Made by a program: the position numbers and the translations under genes. A DNA stretch of 64,000 nucleotides from Tepiditoga spiralis (GTDB lineage: Bacteria > Thermotogota > Thermotogae > Petrotogales > Petrotogaceae): contig NZ_AP018712.1 in the NCBI RefSeq assembly GCF_014701195.1, positions 576,501 through 640,500 on the forward strand, written 5' to 3'. A model generated the notes under the pieces. It did not search any database. It worked only from the letters and a program-made list of their open reading frames with translations, and was not told where the DNA came from. This document shows positions 27,906-36,667 of this stretch, piece after piece; position 1 is the first letter of the stretch, and the number at the start of each line of letters is the position of its first letter.

Positions 27906-28391
27906 ATGAAATATACAACCCTGTGTTTTATAAAAAAAGAAGATAGTATACTAATGCTCAATAGAGAAAAAAAAGTATGGATGGGAATGTGGAATGTTCT
28001 TGGTGGAAAAGGTATTGAAAATGAAAAACCAGAAGAATGTGCTATAAGAGAAATTTATGAAGAATCTGGAATAAAGGTAAAAAATATATCTTATCATGGC
28101 ATGGTTACTTGGGAACATAATAAAATAAAGTTTATAGATGAACCAATGTATATATTTTTTTCAGAAATTGATAAAAATTATGAATTAAAAACACCATTAA
28201 AAACACCGGAAGGTATATTAGATTGGAAAAAAATAGATTGGATCTTAAATAAAGATAATATTGGAGTAATAAAAAATATACCTATTTTTTTAAAAGATAT
28301 ACTATATGAAAATAAAATTTTTAAATATCATTTTATATGGAAAAATAATACATTAAAAGATTACTCTAAAAAAGCATGTGAAATGAATTAA
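27906..28391 (+). CDS. NUDIX hydrolase (MutT/8-oxo-dGTP diphosphatase-like)
   Basis: 161 residues. The Nudix box is perfect: Gly34, Glu40, Arg48-Glu49, Glu52-Glu53 and Gly55 in the GX5EX7REUXEEXGU pattern. Upstream, MGMWNVLGGKG is typical of 8-oxo-dGTP/MTH1-type members, as is WEHNKIKFIDEPMYIFF after the box. It likely removes oxidised or non-canonical nucleoside triphosphates; the substrate is not proven. AAGGAGGAATT before the ATG. Confidence 0.92.
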   Translation: MKYTTLCFIKKEDSILMLNREKKVWMGMWNVLGGKGIENEKPEECAIREIYEESGIKVKNISYHGMVTWEHNKIKFIDEPMYIFFSEIDKNYELKTPLKTPEGILDWKKIDWILNKDNIGVIKNIPIFLKDILYENKIFKYHFIWKNNTLKDYSKKACEMN

Positions 28392-28495
28392 TTATAATAA
28401 AAAATTTGATTAAATTTATTATTTTTTGGTATATATTTATAATTTTATGAATTATGTTATAATAACATATAAAGAAGTAAAACGAGGTGATGAAA

Positions 28496-30277
28496 ATGAA
28501 AAAAAGGCTTCCAATAGGAAGAAGTGACTTTAAATCATTAATAGATGACAATATGTATTTTGTAGATAAAAGCATGTTAATCAAAGAAGTTATTGAAAGT
28601 GGAGACGTTCTATTAATAACAAGACCAAGAAGGTTTGGTAAAACTCTCAGTCAATCTATGATGAAGTACTTTTTTGATATTACTCAAAATAACGAATACC
28701 TCTTTAAAAACTTAAAGATTTATAAAGAAAAAAATATAATAGAAAAACATTTGAATAAACATCCTGTTATATACATCACCTTTAAGGATTTAAAGTCTAA
28801 TAACTTAAAAAAGATGCATGCTTTATTAACCATGGAGCTTTCAAGGTTGTATTTAAAGCATAAGTATGTTTTAGAAGTTTTAGATAATGAAGAAAAAATT
28901 ATATATGATAAAATAATGGGTAGAGAAGCTTTAGATGCTGATTATGAAAATTCTATAAGAAGTTTATCTGAATATATGGAAAGATACTATGGAAAAAAGG
29001 TAATAATATTAATAGATGAATATGATACTCCAATTCAACAAGCTTACTTACATGGATACTATGATGAAATAATATCTTTAATAGGTAATTTATTTGGCAT
29101 GGCATTAAAAGATAATGTATACCTTGAAAAAGCAGTTCTTACTGGTATAACAAGAGTTTCCAAAGAAAGTATCTTTACTGGTGTGAATAACTTAGAAGTT
29201 TCTACTGTATTGAATGAACTATTCAATAATAAGTATGGTTTAACTAAAGAAGAAGTAGAAAAAATACTTAAGTATTATGAACTTGAATATGAAGAAAATG
29301 AAGTTATAGATTGGTACAATGGTTATAACTTTGGCGGTGTTGAAATTTACAATCCTTTTTCTATAGTAACTCTTGCAAAGAATAAAGGGAAAATAGGTCC
29401 ATACTGGATGAATACGAGTGGAAATTTCTTGGTTAAACAATTAATAAAACAAGGAAGTGCTGAATTAAAAGATAAAATTGAAAAACTAATAAATGGTGAA
29501 GAAATTGAAAGTACAATAAATGAAACTATGGTTTATGGAGACTTAAATAACAACTTAGAAGAGTCTGTATGGACATTATTTTTATTCAGCGGATATTTAA
29601 AATGGACAAAAAATATAAATCATGATTATGAAAGATATACTTTAAAGATACCAAATAAAGAAGTAAAAATATTTTATAATAAAACTGTAGTATCTATGCT
29701 TGAAGAAGAAAGAATAAAGTTTGATAATATGTTATTAAATCTAAAAGTAGGAAGAATAAAAACCTTTACAGATCAATTTAAAGATTTAACGATGAACACA
29801 TTGAGTTATTTTGATGTTAGCGGAAAGGAACCAGAAAGATTTTATCATGGACTAATACTTGGAATGAGTGTTGGTTTAAAAGAAAAGTACATAATAAAGA
29901 GTAATAGAGAAACAGGACTTGGAAGAGCAGATGTTATTTTAATTCCAAAAGATAAAACAGATAAGGGAATAATTATTGAGTTTAAAAAGTACAATAGAGA
30001 TGAAGATAAAAGTTTAAAAGACAGTGCAAAAAATGGACTAAATCAAATAAATGAAAAAAGGTATGAAGAAGAGATAAAAAGTTATGGAATAAATGATATA
30101 ATAAAAGTTTCAATAGCTTTTGATAAAAAAGAAGTTGAAATTGTTAGTAATTTAGATAAAGATGTTGAATTAACTCCTGAAGAAAAAATAGCAAAAGAAC
30201 TATTAAAAAATGGTGTTGATATAGAAATTATTTCTAAAACAACAAAATTATCTGTTGAAAAAATAAAAAAATTATAA
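28496..30277 (+). CDS. AAA-ATPase-like protein with PD-(D/E)XK nuclease domain, copy 2
   Basis: 593 residues, near-identical to the copies at 7002 and 46083. P-loop TRPRRFGKT, Walker B IILIDEYDTP, and nuclease GRADVILIPKDKTDKG...IIIEFKK are all intact. It differs from the other copies mainly in two short blocks (about residues 115-160 and 405-435) and near the C-terminus. The start is ATG at 28496 after CGAGGTGA; GTG 28487 and ATG 28490 lie in that site. It has its own extended -10 (TGTTATAAT at 28455-28463). Function unknown. Confidence 0.9.
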   Translation: MKKRLPIGRSDFKSLIDDNMYFVDKSMLIKEVIESGDVLLITRPRRFGKTLSQSMMKYFFDITQNNEYLFKNLKIYKEKNIIEKHLNKHPVIYITFKDLKSNNLKKMHALLTMELSRLYLKHKYVLEVLDNEEKIIYDKIMGREALDADYENSIRSLSEYMERYYGKKVIILIDEYDTPIQQAYLHGYYDEIISLIGNLFGMALKDNVYLEKAVLTGITRVSKESIFTGVNNLEVSTVLNELFNNKYGLTKEEVEKILKYYELEYEENEVIDWYNGYNFGGVEIYNPFSIVTLAKNKGKIGPYWMNTSGNFLVKQLIKQGSAELKDKIEKLINGEEIESTINETMVYGDLNNNLEESVWTLFLFSGYLKWTKNINHDYERYTLKIPNKEVKIFYNKTVVSMLEEERIKFDNMLLNLKVGRIKTFTDQFKDLTMNTLSYFDVSGKEPERFYHGLILGMSVGLKEKYIIKSNRETGLGRADVILIPKDKTDKGIIIEFKKYNRDEDKSLKDSAKNGLNQINEKRYEEEIKSYGINDIIKVSIAFDKKEVEIVSNLDKDVELTPEEKIAKELLKNGVDIEIISKTTKLSVEKIKKL

Positions 30278-30340
30278 ATTAAATATTAATAATAAAAAAA
30301 GAAAACTTTACTAAGATAGTTTGTAAAAAAATATAAAATA

Positions 30341-30383
30341 AATGCTTGATTTCTAAATCTTAAAGAAATCAAGCATTTTAATT
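30341..30383 (+). terminator. Terminator after AAA-ATPase copy 2
   Basis: TGCTTGATTTCT and AGAAATCAAGCA flank an 8-9 nt loop, followed by TTTTAATTT. Separates the gene from the distal end of the small CRISPR array. Confidence 0.85.
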
Positions 30384-30389
30384 TAAAAA

Positions 30390-30694
30390 AAATCCTCAAG
30401 AGTGGAAAAACGTCCCACTCGGTACTAGTAAATGGTAGGATAAGAACAAAAGATAAAGATATAGTTATAGGCTCAATGGACTTTTAGTTTCAATTCCTCA
30501 AGAGCGTAAAACCATCCCGCTCGGTACTAGTATATGGTAGAATAATAACAAGAAAATATGCAACAAAAATACCTATGTCATCAAAGTTTCAATTCCTCGT
30601 AGGTAGAATAATAACTTTCATAACCATGAAGTATAAAGTTAGATGCTCCGCGTTTCAATTCCTCATGAGCAGAAAACCATCCTGCTCGGTACCA
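30390..30694 (-). CRISPR. CRISPR array 2, truncated remnant (four repeats, three spacers)
   Basis: Read on the minus strand, the units are: a repeat cut by IS21 at 30652-30694, a normal 30-bp repeat at 30586-30615 (GTTATTATTCTACC...GAGGAATTGAAAC), an extended 63-bp repeat at 30487-30549, and a degenerate last repeat at about 30390-30447 that is also extended. Spacers of 36, 36 and 39 bp lie between. Degeneration at the left marks the leader-distal end, so the leader and first units once lay to the right. That agrees with the orientation of the cas operon, but an IS21 element now occupies that side. Confidence 0.93.
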
Positions 30695-30802
30695 TGTATT
30701 TTGCAAGTGAAGAATAAGCCAGGAATACAATTGAAAAATGGGCCAGGAAGGAAAAAATATGATAAACTCTTCTCAGAGAACAAGAGAGGAGTTGAAGGAA
30801 GG

Positions 30803-32347
30803 ATGATAAGATTGGGCCAAAAAAGAGAAATAATAATATTATATTTTAGAGAAAACAAATCAGAGATAAGCAGAAAAACAGGAATTAACAGAAAAACAGT
30901 AAATAAATATATAAATGAATATGAAGATGCATTAAAAGAATTTGAAAAGGTAGAAAGTAAAAAGAGTAAAGAAGAAATAATAGAAATTATAACAGGTAAA
31001 CCAAAATATAAAGTTTCAAATAGAAAACCCAGAAAAGTCACAGAAGAATTAAGAATTAAAATAGAAGAGTTAGTTAAAGCAAATGAATTAAAAAGGCAAA
31101 AAGGGTTGAGAAAACAAACTATGCCAGTTACTCAAATGTATGAAATTATTCGAGATGAAGGGTATGAGATTAGTATAGGAACAATATATAATATTGTAAA
31201 GAAATTTAATACAAAAAGAACTAAAGAGGCTTATATAAAACAAAGATATAATCCTGGAGAAATTGTTGAATTCGATTGGGGAGAAGTTAAGTTAGAAATA
31301 AATGGAATCAATAAAAAGTTTCAAATGGCAGTATTTACTTTTGCATATAGTAATTATAGATATGCGTTATTGTATGAAAAACAAAATATGGAGAGTTTTA
31401 TAGATTCACACGTAAGGTTTTTTGAACATATTGGTGGTATTAATAAAACTATTGTATATGACAATATGAAAGTTGCAATAAGAAAATTTGTAGGGCATAA
31501 CGATAGAGAGTTGACAGATGATTTAACTAAATTATCATTATATTATAAATTCGATATAAGGTTTTGTAATGTGAGAAAACCAAATGAAAAAGGTCATGTA
31601 GAAAAGAGTGTCAATGTATTGAAACAAAGAGCATTTTCAATAAAAGATAAATTTAAAAATATAGATGATGCAAATGAATTTTTGAGTTCAAGAGTCAAAT
31701 ATTTAAATGAAAATATGAAAAACACATCAAACATTAGCCCTTTAAAGTTGTTAAAAGAAGAAAAAGAATATTTAATATGCAAACCACCAAAATATGAATA
31801 TTCAATAATAAAAGAAGTTTATGTAGATAAATATTCAACTATAACTTTAAATAACTGTCATTACTCGGTACCAGTAGAATATACTAATAAATGGTTAAAG
31901 GTTAAGTTATATCCAGAAAAGATAATAATATATGATGAAAAACCTATTGCTACTCATAAAAGGTTATATGGTAATAATATGTGGAAAATAGAAATAAATC
32001 ATTATTTATCATTATTAAAAAGAAAACCTGGTGCATTGCATAGTAGTTTAGCTCTGCATCAGGTCCCACAAAAAATAAAAAAAATCTACAATAACTATTT
32101 TACCACAAAACCAAAAGAATTCATAAACTTATTAGAGTATATGTATAAAAATAATTTAAGAATAAATGATATTGAAGAAACAATTGAAAAGTTAGAACGT
32201 ATAAGTCCAAAAGATATAAGCGCTACAAAAATAAAGATACTCTATGAAAATAAAATTAATAATAATCAAAAAAATAAATATCAAGGAACAATAGAAGAAT
32301 ATTCAAGAAAACAATTGTTGCATTTAAAAGAGCTGATCAAATCATGA
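30803..32347 (+). CDS. istA: IS21-family transposase IstA
   Basis: 514 residues from the ATG at 30803 (GGAAGG upstream); a longer frame from 30575 reads through the CRISPR array and IS end and is rejected. A helix-turn-helix near the N-terminus (EISRKTGINRKTVNKY) is followed by an rve-type DDE core: EFDWGEVKLEI, VYDNMKVAIRK and EKGHVEKSVNVLK. The stop overlaps the istB start. Intact, but its partner istB is broken, so the element is probably immobile. Confidence 0.92.
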   Translation: MIRLGQKREIIILYFRENKSEISRKTGINRKTVNKYINEYEDALKEFEKVESKKSKEEIIEIITGKPKYKVSNRKPRKVTEELRIKIEELVKANELKRQKGLRKQTMPVTQMYEIIRDEGYEISIGTIYNIVKKFNTKRTKEAYIKQRYNPGEIVEFDWGEVKLEINGINKKFQMAVFTFAYSNYRYALLYEKQNMESFIDSHVRFFEHIGGINKTIVYDNMKVAIRKFVGHNDRELTDDLTKLSLYYKFDIRFCNVRKPNEKGHVEKSVNVLKQRAFSIKDKFKNIDDANEFLSSRVKYLNENMKNTSNISPLKLLKEEKEYLICKPPKYEYSIIKEVYVDKYSTITLNNCHYSVPVEYTNKWLKVKLYPEKIIIYDEKPIATHKRLYGNNMWKIEINHYLSLLKRKPGALHSSLALHQVPQKIKKIYNNYFTTKPKEFINLLEYMYKNNLRINDIEETIEKLERISPKDISATKIKILYENKINNNQKNKYQGTIEEYSRKQLLHLKELIKS

Positions 32348-33106
32348 AAAATAACAAAAATAAAATATATGAAGAAATAGAGTTTTATTCAAAAGAATTA
32401 AAGTTATCAAAATTAAAAATACATTTTAAAGAATATATAAAAGATGCAAATAATACAGAGATAAGTTATGAATTATTTTTGTATGAGATATTAAAAAAAG
32501 AATATGAAAGATTATTAGATTCAAGATTAAAAAGCAGGATAAGAACAGCAAATTTCTCACAAAAAAAATATATAGAAGATTTAGAAAAAGAATATTTACC
32601 AGAAGATGCAAGAAAAAAATTAAAAGTATTATCTACATTAGAATTTATACAAACAAATCAGAATGTAATATTATCTGGTAATCCTGGAACAGGGAAAACT
32701 CATATAGCAATAGGACTTGGTATGAAAGCTTGTATGAAAGGATTTAAAGTATTATTTACGACAATTCCATTATTAATAACTCAATTAAAAGAATCTAGAT
32801 CAAATAAAACTTTGAGAGCTTTTCAAAGTAAATTTGGAAAATATGACCTTGTAATATGTGATGAATTAGGATACATATCTTTTGATAAAGAAGGTGCTGA
32901 ATTATTATTTTCTTTATTATCTCTAAGAGCATCAAGAAAATCTACTGTAATAACAACTAATTTATCCTTTGGTGGGAAGAAATATTTAATGATCCTGTAT
33001 TATCTGCAGCTATGATTGATAGATTAACTCATAGAGCTTATATGGTCAATATGAACATAGTTATAGATTAAAAGAAACAGAAGAATTTATAAAATCTTTG
33101 GATTGA
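32344..33106 (+). pseudogene. istB: IS21 helper ATPase IstB, broken by two frameshifts
   Basis: The first 215 or so codons are intact, with Walker A SGNPGTGKTHIA and VICDELGYISF. At about 32975 the conserved TTNLSFGEWEE-type segment reads TTNLSFGGK: a small deletion shifts the frame and ends the protein at 33015. The rest of IstB (EIFNDPVLSAAMIDRLTHRAY) is readable in another frame up to about 33050. A second shift is needed to reach LKETEEFIKSLD and the natural stop at 33104-33106. IstB assists strand transfer, so loss should disable transposition. Confidence 0.85.
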
Positions 33107-33304
33107 TTGGAGGGATGCTTATAGAAAGATTGGTGAGATTATAATATTAACAAACTCTTAATGTTTCCTGAAACGTGGTTTTATTCAGCGTTTTATTTTT
33201 TTGGCCCATTTTTCAATGAGACCATAAAAAATTTTGTGTAAATAAAAAAATGAAAAACCTTCTTCTTGGGATGGTAAAATAAAACCAGGAAGGAGGTTTT
33301 TAAA

Positions 33305-34558
33305 ATGGAAAGAAGGAAAAAAGAAGAAAAAGAAGAAAGCAACATTGAAAAATTAGCAAGATTAATAGCAAGGGATCCAGAGGTAAACACAATAAAAGAT
33401 GTATATGAAAAGATAAAAGAATTAGTGGGACCGTTAATACAAGGGATGTTAGAAGCAGAATTAGAAGATGAATTAGGTTATGGGAAATACGATAAAGAAA
33501 ACAAGAAAACAGATAATTCTAGAAATGGGTACAGTTCAAAAAGAGTAAGAACAAGTGTTGGAGAAATGGAATTAAAAATACCTAGAGATAGAAAAGGTGA
33601 ATATGAGCCTAAAATAGTACCAAAGTATAAAAAAGATATCTCAGATATTGAAGGTAGAATAATAGGTATGTACGGTTTAGGATTAAGCACAAAAGATATA
33701 GTAAAGAACGTAGAGGACATATATGGTGTAGAATTATCAGCGGAAATGATAAGTAAAATAACTAATAAAATATTACCTGAAATTAGAGAATGGCAAAGCA
33801 GACCTTTAGAAGAAATATATACTTTTATGTTTATGGATGGAATAGTGTTTAAAGTAAAAGATGATGGAGAAATAATAAAAAAGACTGCATATGTTGTACT
33901 TGGTGTAAATATAGATGGATTTAAAGAAGTACTTGGTATATATATAGGTGAAATAGAATCATCAAAATTTTGGTTAAGAGTATTAAATGATTTAAAAAAT
34001 AGAGGAATAAAAGATATATTAATAGCTTCTGTAGATGGATTAACAGGTTTCCCACAAGCAATAAAAACTGCTTTCCCAGATACTATAGTACAAAGATGTA
34101 TAATACATCAAATAAGAAATACATTAAAATATGTTAGTTACAAAGATAGAAAAGAACTTGTTAATGATTTAAAAAAAGTATATAAAGCACCAAATAAAGA
34201 TATTGCCTATTCAAACTTACAAGATTTGAAAGAAAACAAATGGACTAAATACAAATTAGCATTAGAAAGTTGGGAAAAACATTGGGAAACAATATCTCCT
34301 TATTTCGATTATGGCGATGATGTAAGAAAAATAATGTACACAACAAATGTAATAGAATCATTAAATAGGCAATATAGAAAAGCAACAAAAAATAAAACAT
34401 CATTTCCAAATGACGATGCATTATTGAAAATGCTTTATTTAGCAACAATAAATGCAACAAAAAGATGGACAGCTCGTTATAGAAATTGGAGCAATGTCCT
34501 AAACGAATTATCCATCTTTTTTAATGAAAGAATTACAAAATATATCTATAATTCCTAA
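33305..34558 (+). CDS. IS256-family transposase, IS-A copy 2
   Basis: 417 residues, the same protein as at 5509 apart from Glu instead of Ala at position 2; only a few silent base differences were noticed. All catalytic regions are intact, so it could act in trans on copy 1 even though the IS-C insertion separates it from its own right end. Confidence 0.95.
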   Translation: MERRKKEEKEESNIEKLARLIARDPEVNTIKDVYEKIKELVGPLIQGMLEAELEDELGYGKYDKENKKTDNSRNGYSSKRVRTSVGEMELKIPRDRKGEYEPKIVPKYKKDISDIEGRIIGMYGLGLSTKDIVKNVEDIYGVELSAEMISKITNKILPEIREWQSRPLEEIYTFMFMDGIVFKVKDDGEIIKKTAYVVLGVNIDGFKEVLGIYIGEIESSKFWLRVLNDLKNRGIKDILIASVDGLTGFPQAIKTAFPDTIVQRCIIHQIRNTLKYVSYKDRKELVNDLKKVYKAPNKDIAYSNLQDLKENKWTKYKLALESWEKHWETISPYFDYGDDVRKIMYTTNVIESLNRQYRKATKNKTSFPNDDALLKMLYLATINATKRWTARYRNWSNVLNELSIFFNERITKYIYNS

Positions 34559-34678
34559 CATAAATATACTTTGTAACATAACAAAAAATACCTATAACAC
34601 ACAAAAATGAATATTAAATATTATAATGCTATACCTTGCAATAAAAAGTTGCAAAAGGCTATTTATTACAAAAAATTA

Positions 34679-36221
34679 GAGAGTGTAAAATATTAAGTGT
34701 ATAAGGAAAAAAAGATACAGATCTGGTGGTAAAATAAAACCAGAGGAGGTACGAAAAATGGGAAATGTACTACAGGAAATAATAAAGGAAATGGTAAGAA
34801 AAGGAGAAATCCGAACAATAAAGGATATAAAGGAATTAACAAAATCACTGACAGGAAATCTGATCCAGGAAGTACTGGAAGCGGAACTCGAAGACGAGCT
34901 GGGCTATGGAAAGTATGACAGAGAAAAGAAAAATACAGAAAATTCAAGAAATGGCTACAGGAAGAAGAATTTAAAGAGTAGTAGCGGTATGATAGAATTA
35001 ATGGTACCTCGAGACAGAAAGGGAGAATATGAACCCAAAATAGTTCCAAAGTATTCGAATGATATTTCAGAGATAGAGGAAAAAATAATAAGTTTGTACG
35101 CAAGAGGAATGACCACCAGGGATATATCTGATCAGATAATGGATTTGTACGGATTTGAAGTATCAGCTGAACTGGTGAGCAAAATAACAAATAAGCTTAT
35201 GCCATTAATAAAAGACTGGCAAGAAAGGCCATTACACGAAATATACACCTTCGTTTTCTTGGATGCAATATACTTCAACGTTAGAGAGGACGGAAGGATA
35301 GTAAAGAAGGCTGCTTATGTAATAATAGGTGTTGACATAGATGGAATTAAAGATGTGCTCGGGATATATGTTGGTGAAGTAGAAAGTGCCAAGTTTTGGA
35401 TGGGAGTACTTAACAACCTCAAAAACAGAGGAGTTAAGGACATACTTGTAGCTTCAATAGATGGTCTTTCTGGATTCGAGCAGGCTATAAATGCAACCTT
35501 CCCGCAAACTATGATACAAAGGTGCATAATCCACCAGATTAGAAACACCCTGAAATATGTTCCTCACAAGGACAGGAAAGAGTTCGCAAAGGACTTAAAG
35601 ACAATCTATACAGCACTGGATGAAAAGACAGGCTATGATAATCTAACCAATGTAATAAACAAATGGGGAGACAAGTATTACGCTTCATTGAGGAGCTGGG
35701 AGAAAAATTGGCACCTATTATCCACCTTCTTTCAGTTCTCAGACGGGGTAAGGAAGATTATGTACACCACGAACATCATAGAGTCACTTAACAGGCAATT
35801 CAGGAAGGCTACCAAGACCAAATCAATATTCCCTAATGACGATGCTGTCCTTAAAAGTTTATACCTTACTACCAAAAACGTGACAAAAAAATGGACAGCA
35901 CGGTTTCACAACTGGAACGCTGTTATTTCCGAACTGGCCATCCTTTTCGAGGAACGTCTTAAAGACTACCTCTGAAAGTAGCTTGTAATCCTAAAAAACT
36001 TAATATTTTACACTCTCGGGAGATGGGTTGTCGCCCTTTCAGTCATTGCAGTTTTTTACTGTAAAAGGTTGGTTTTACCAATTTTGCCTTATTTAATTCA
36101 TACTATTCAGGAACATTTTTTTCATTTTCTAATAACTACATTTTTTTAAGATTTTTGTCGTTGTTTTCCAATATTTATATGCTACCAGATATATCTAATA
36201 CACACTAATCTTTACAGACTC
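34679..36221 (+). mobile_element. IS256-family IS-C, copy 1 (1543 bp, nested in IS-A copy 2)
   Basis: Flanked by the exact 8-bp duplication AAAAATTA (34671-34678 and 36222-36229), and IS-A copy 1 shows the uninterrupted target. The left end GAGAGTGTAAAATATTAAGT has a perfect complement at 35998-36017, but the duplication places the true right end 204 bp further, at CTTTACAGACTC, whose complement GAGTCTGTAAAG matches the left end imperfectly. Base composition is visibly richer in G and C than the surroundings, indicating recent arrival. A copy of identical length lies at 53379. Confidence 0.92.
34758..35975 (+). CDS. IS256-family transposase, IS-C copy 1
   Basis: 405 residues, homologous to the IS-A transposase (ELEDELGYGKYDRE, PRDRKGEYEPKIVPKY, SIDGLSGFEQAI, QRCIIHQIRNTLKYV, TTNIIESLNRQFRKATK) but clearly a different element. 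Codon use includes AGG, CTC, ACC and GCC codons rare in neighbouring genes. The start follows GAGGTACGAAAA. The same protein is encoded at 53458. Confidence 0.95.
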   Translation: MGNVLQEIIKEMVRKGEIRTIKDIKELTKSLTGNLIQEVLEAELEDELGYGKYDREKKNTENSRNGYRKKNLKSSSGMIELMVPRDRKGEYEPKIVPKYSNDISEIEEKIISLYARGMTTRDISDQIMDLYGFEVSAELVSKITNKLMPLIKDWQERPLHEIYTFVFLDAIYFNVREDGRIVKKAAYVIIGVDIDGIKDVLGIYVGEVESAKFWMGVLNNLKNRGVKDILVASIDGLSGFEQAINATFPQTMIQRCIIHQIRNTLKYVPHKDRKEFAKDLKTIYTALDEKTGYDNLTNVINKWGDKYYASLRSWEKNWHLLSTFFQFSDGVRKIMYTTNIIESLNRQFRKATKTKSIFPNDDAVLKSLYLTTKNVTKKWTARFHNWNAVISELAILFEERLKDYL

Positions 36222-36375
36222 AAAAATTATACTAAAAACTTCTAAAATTTACTCTTAAAGCATATTTCTTTATAGTCGATAATTCTTATGGAAATACTTT
36301 AAAAATAATAACTAATTTTATTTATTTTTACCTTCCAAGAAGAGCCGTTTACACAAAATTTTTTATGCTACCTTT

Positions 36376-36654
36376 TCAATTGTAATTTGGCTTATTCTTC
36401 ACTTGCAAAATACAAAATTTAGATGTTTTTTTTATTTCACCTATAATAAGTTTATCTTTTGATTTGTATACTAAATCAAATTTAACTCTTCCAAAAGATA
36501 TTTCTTTTTTCTTCTTTTGATAAACTTGTTCATGTAAAAATCTTCCATAATCTATATTCTCATCATATTGATCCGGAATTATATTTCTTGACATAAACCA
36601 AACTTCTCTTTTACATATTTTATAATACCAAATTAAAGTTCCTGTTTGTTTCAT
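36376..36654 (-). pseudogene. cas4: Cas4 nuclease, truncated after 80 codons by IS21
   Basis: The ATG at 36654 follows GAAGGGAT. The retained part (36415-36654) is a RecB-like Cas4: TGTLIWYYKICKREVWFMSRN with the first Cys, GRFLHEQVY, VKFDLVY and GEIKKTSKF, which carry the His, Asp and Glu-x-Lys catalytic residues. The frame then enters the IS21 end (CILQVKNKPNYN) and stops at 36376. Missing are the Q-x3-Y motif and the three C-terminal cysteines of the iron-sulfur site; Cas4 of this type is normally about 165 residues. Almost certainly inactive. Downstream cas1 and cas2 are absent. Confidence 0.9.
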
Positions 36655-36667
36655 ATATATCCCTTCT

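Larger units (their letters stand above)
33218..36372 (+). mobile_element. IS256-family IS-A, copy 2, itself split by IS-C
   Basis: Same ends as copy 1 (GAGACCATAAAAAA left, TTTTTTATGCTACC right). Flanked by the exact 8-bp duplication TTTTCAAT (33210-33217 and 36373-36380), which lies in the right end of the IS21 element. Removing IS-C and one copy of its duplication leaves 1604 bp, identical in length to copy 1. The interruption falls in the non-coding tail behind the transposase gene. Confidence 0.93.
30695..36414 (+). mobile_element. IS21-family element, interrupted by nested insertions
   Basis: The ends are TGTATTTTGCAAGTGAAG at 30695 and its complement CTTGCAAAATACA ending at 36414. The similarity extends about 50 bp inwards and includes GAATAAGCC and CAATTGAAAAATGGGCC, as for IS21 end repeats. 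It contains istA and a broken istB. No target duplication is visible: the left flank is a CRISPR repeat and the right flank is the middle of cas4, so the chromosome between them has been lost. IS-A (33218-36372) lies inside its right end. Confidence 0.88.

Noticed and set aside
30575-30802. 76-codon N-terminal extension of IstA
   Set aside because: It reads through CRISPR array 2 and the IS21 end; the ATG at 30803 has a ribosome-binding site and starts at the family's usual N-terminus.
34693-35190. 165-codon antisense frame opposite the IS-C transposase (also at 53393-53890)
   Set aside because: Identical only because the elements are identical; it mirrors the coding strand, has biased hydrophobic composition and no start signal.
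35998-36017. Right boundary of IS-C at the perfect inverted repeat
   Set aside because: The exact 8-bp target duplication and the uninterrupted site in IS-A copy 1 place the boundary at 36221.
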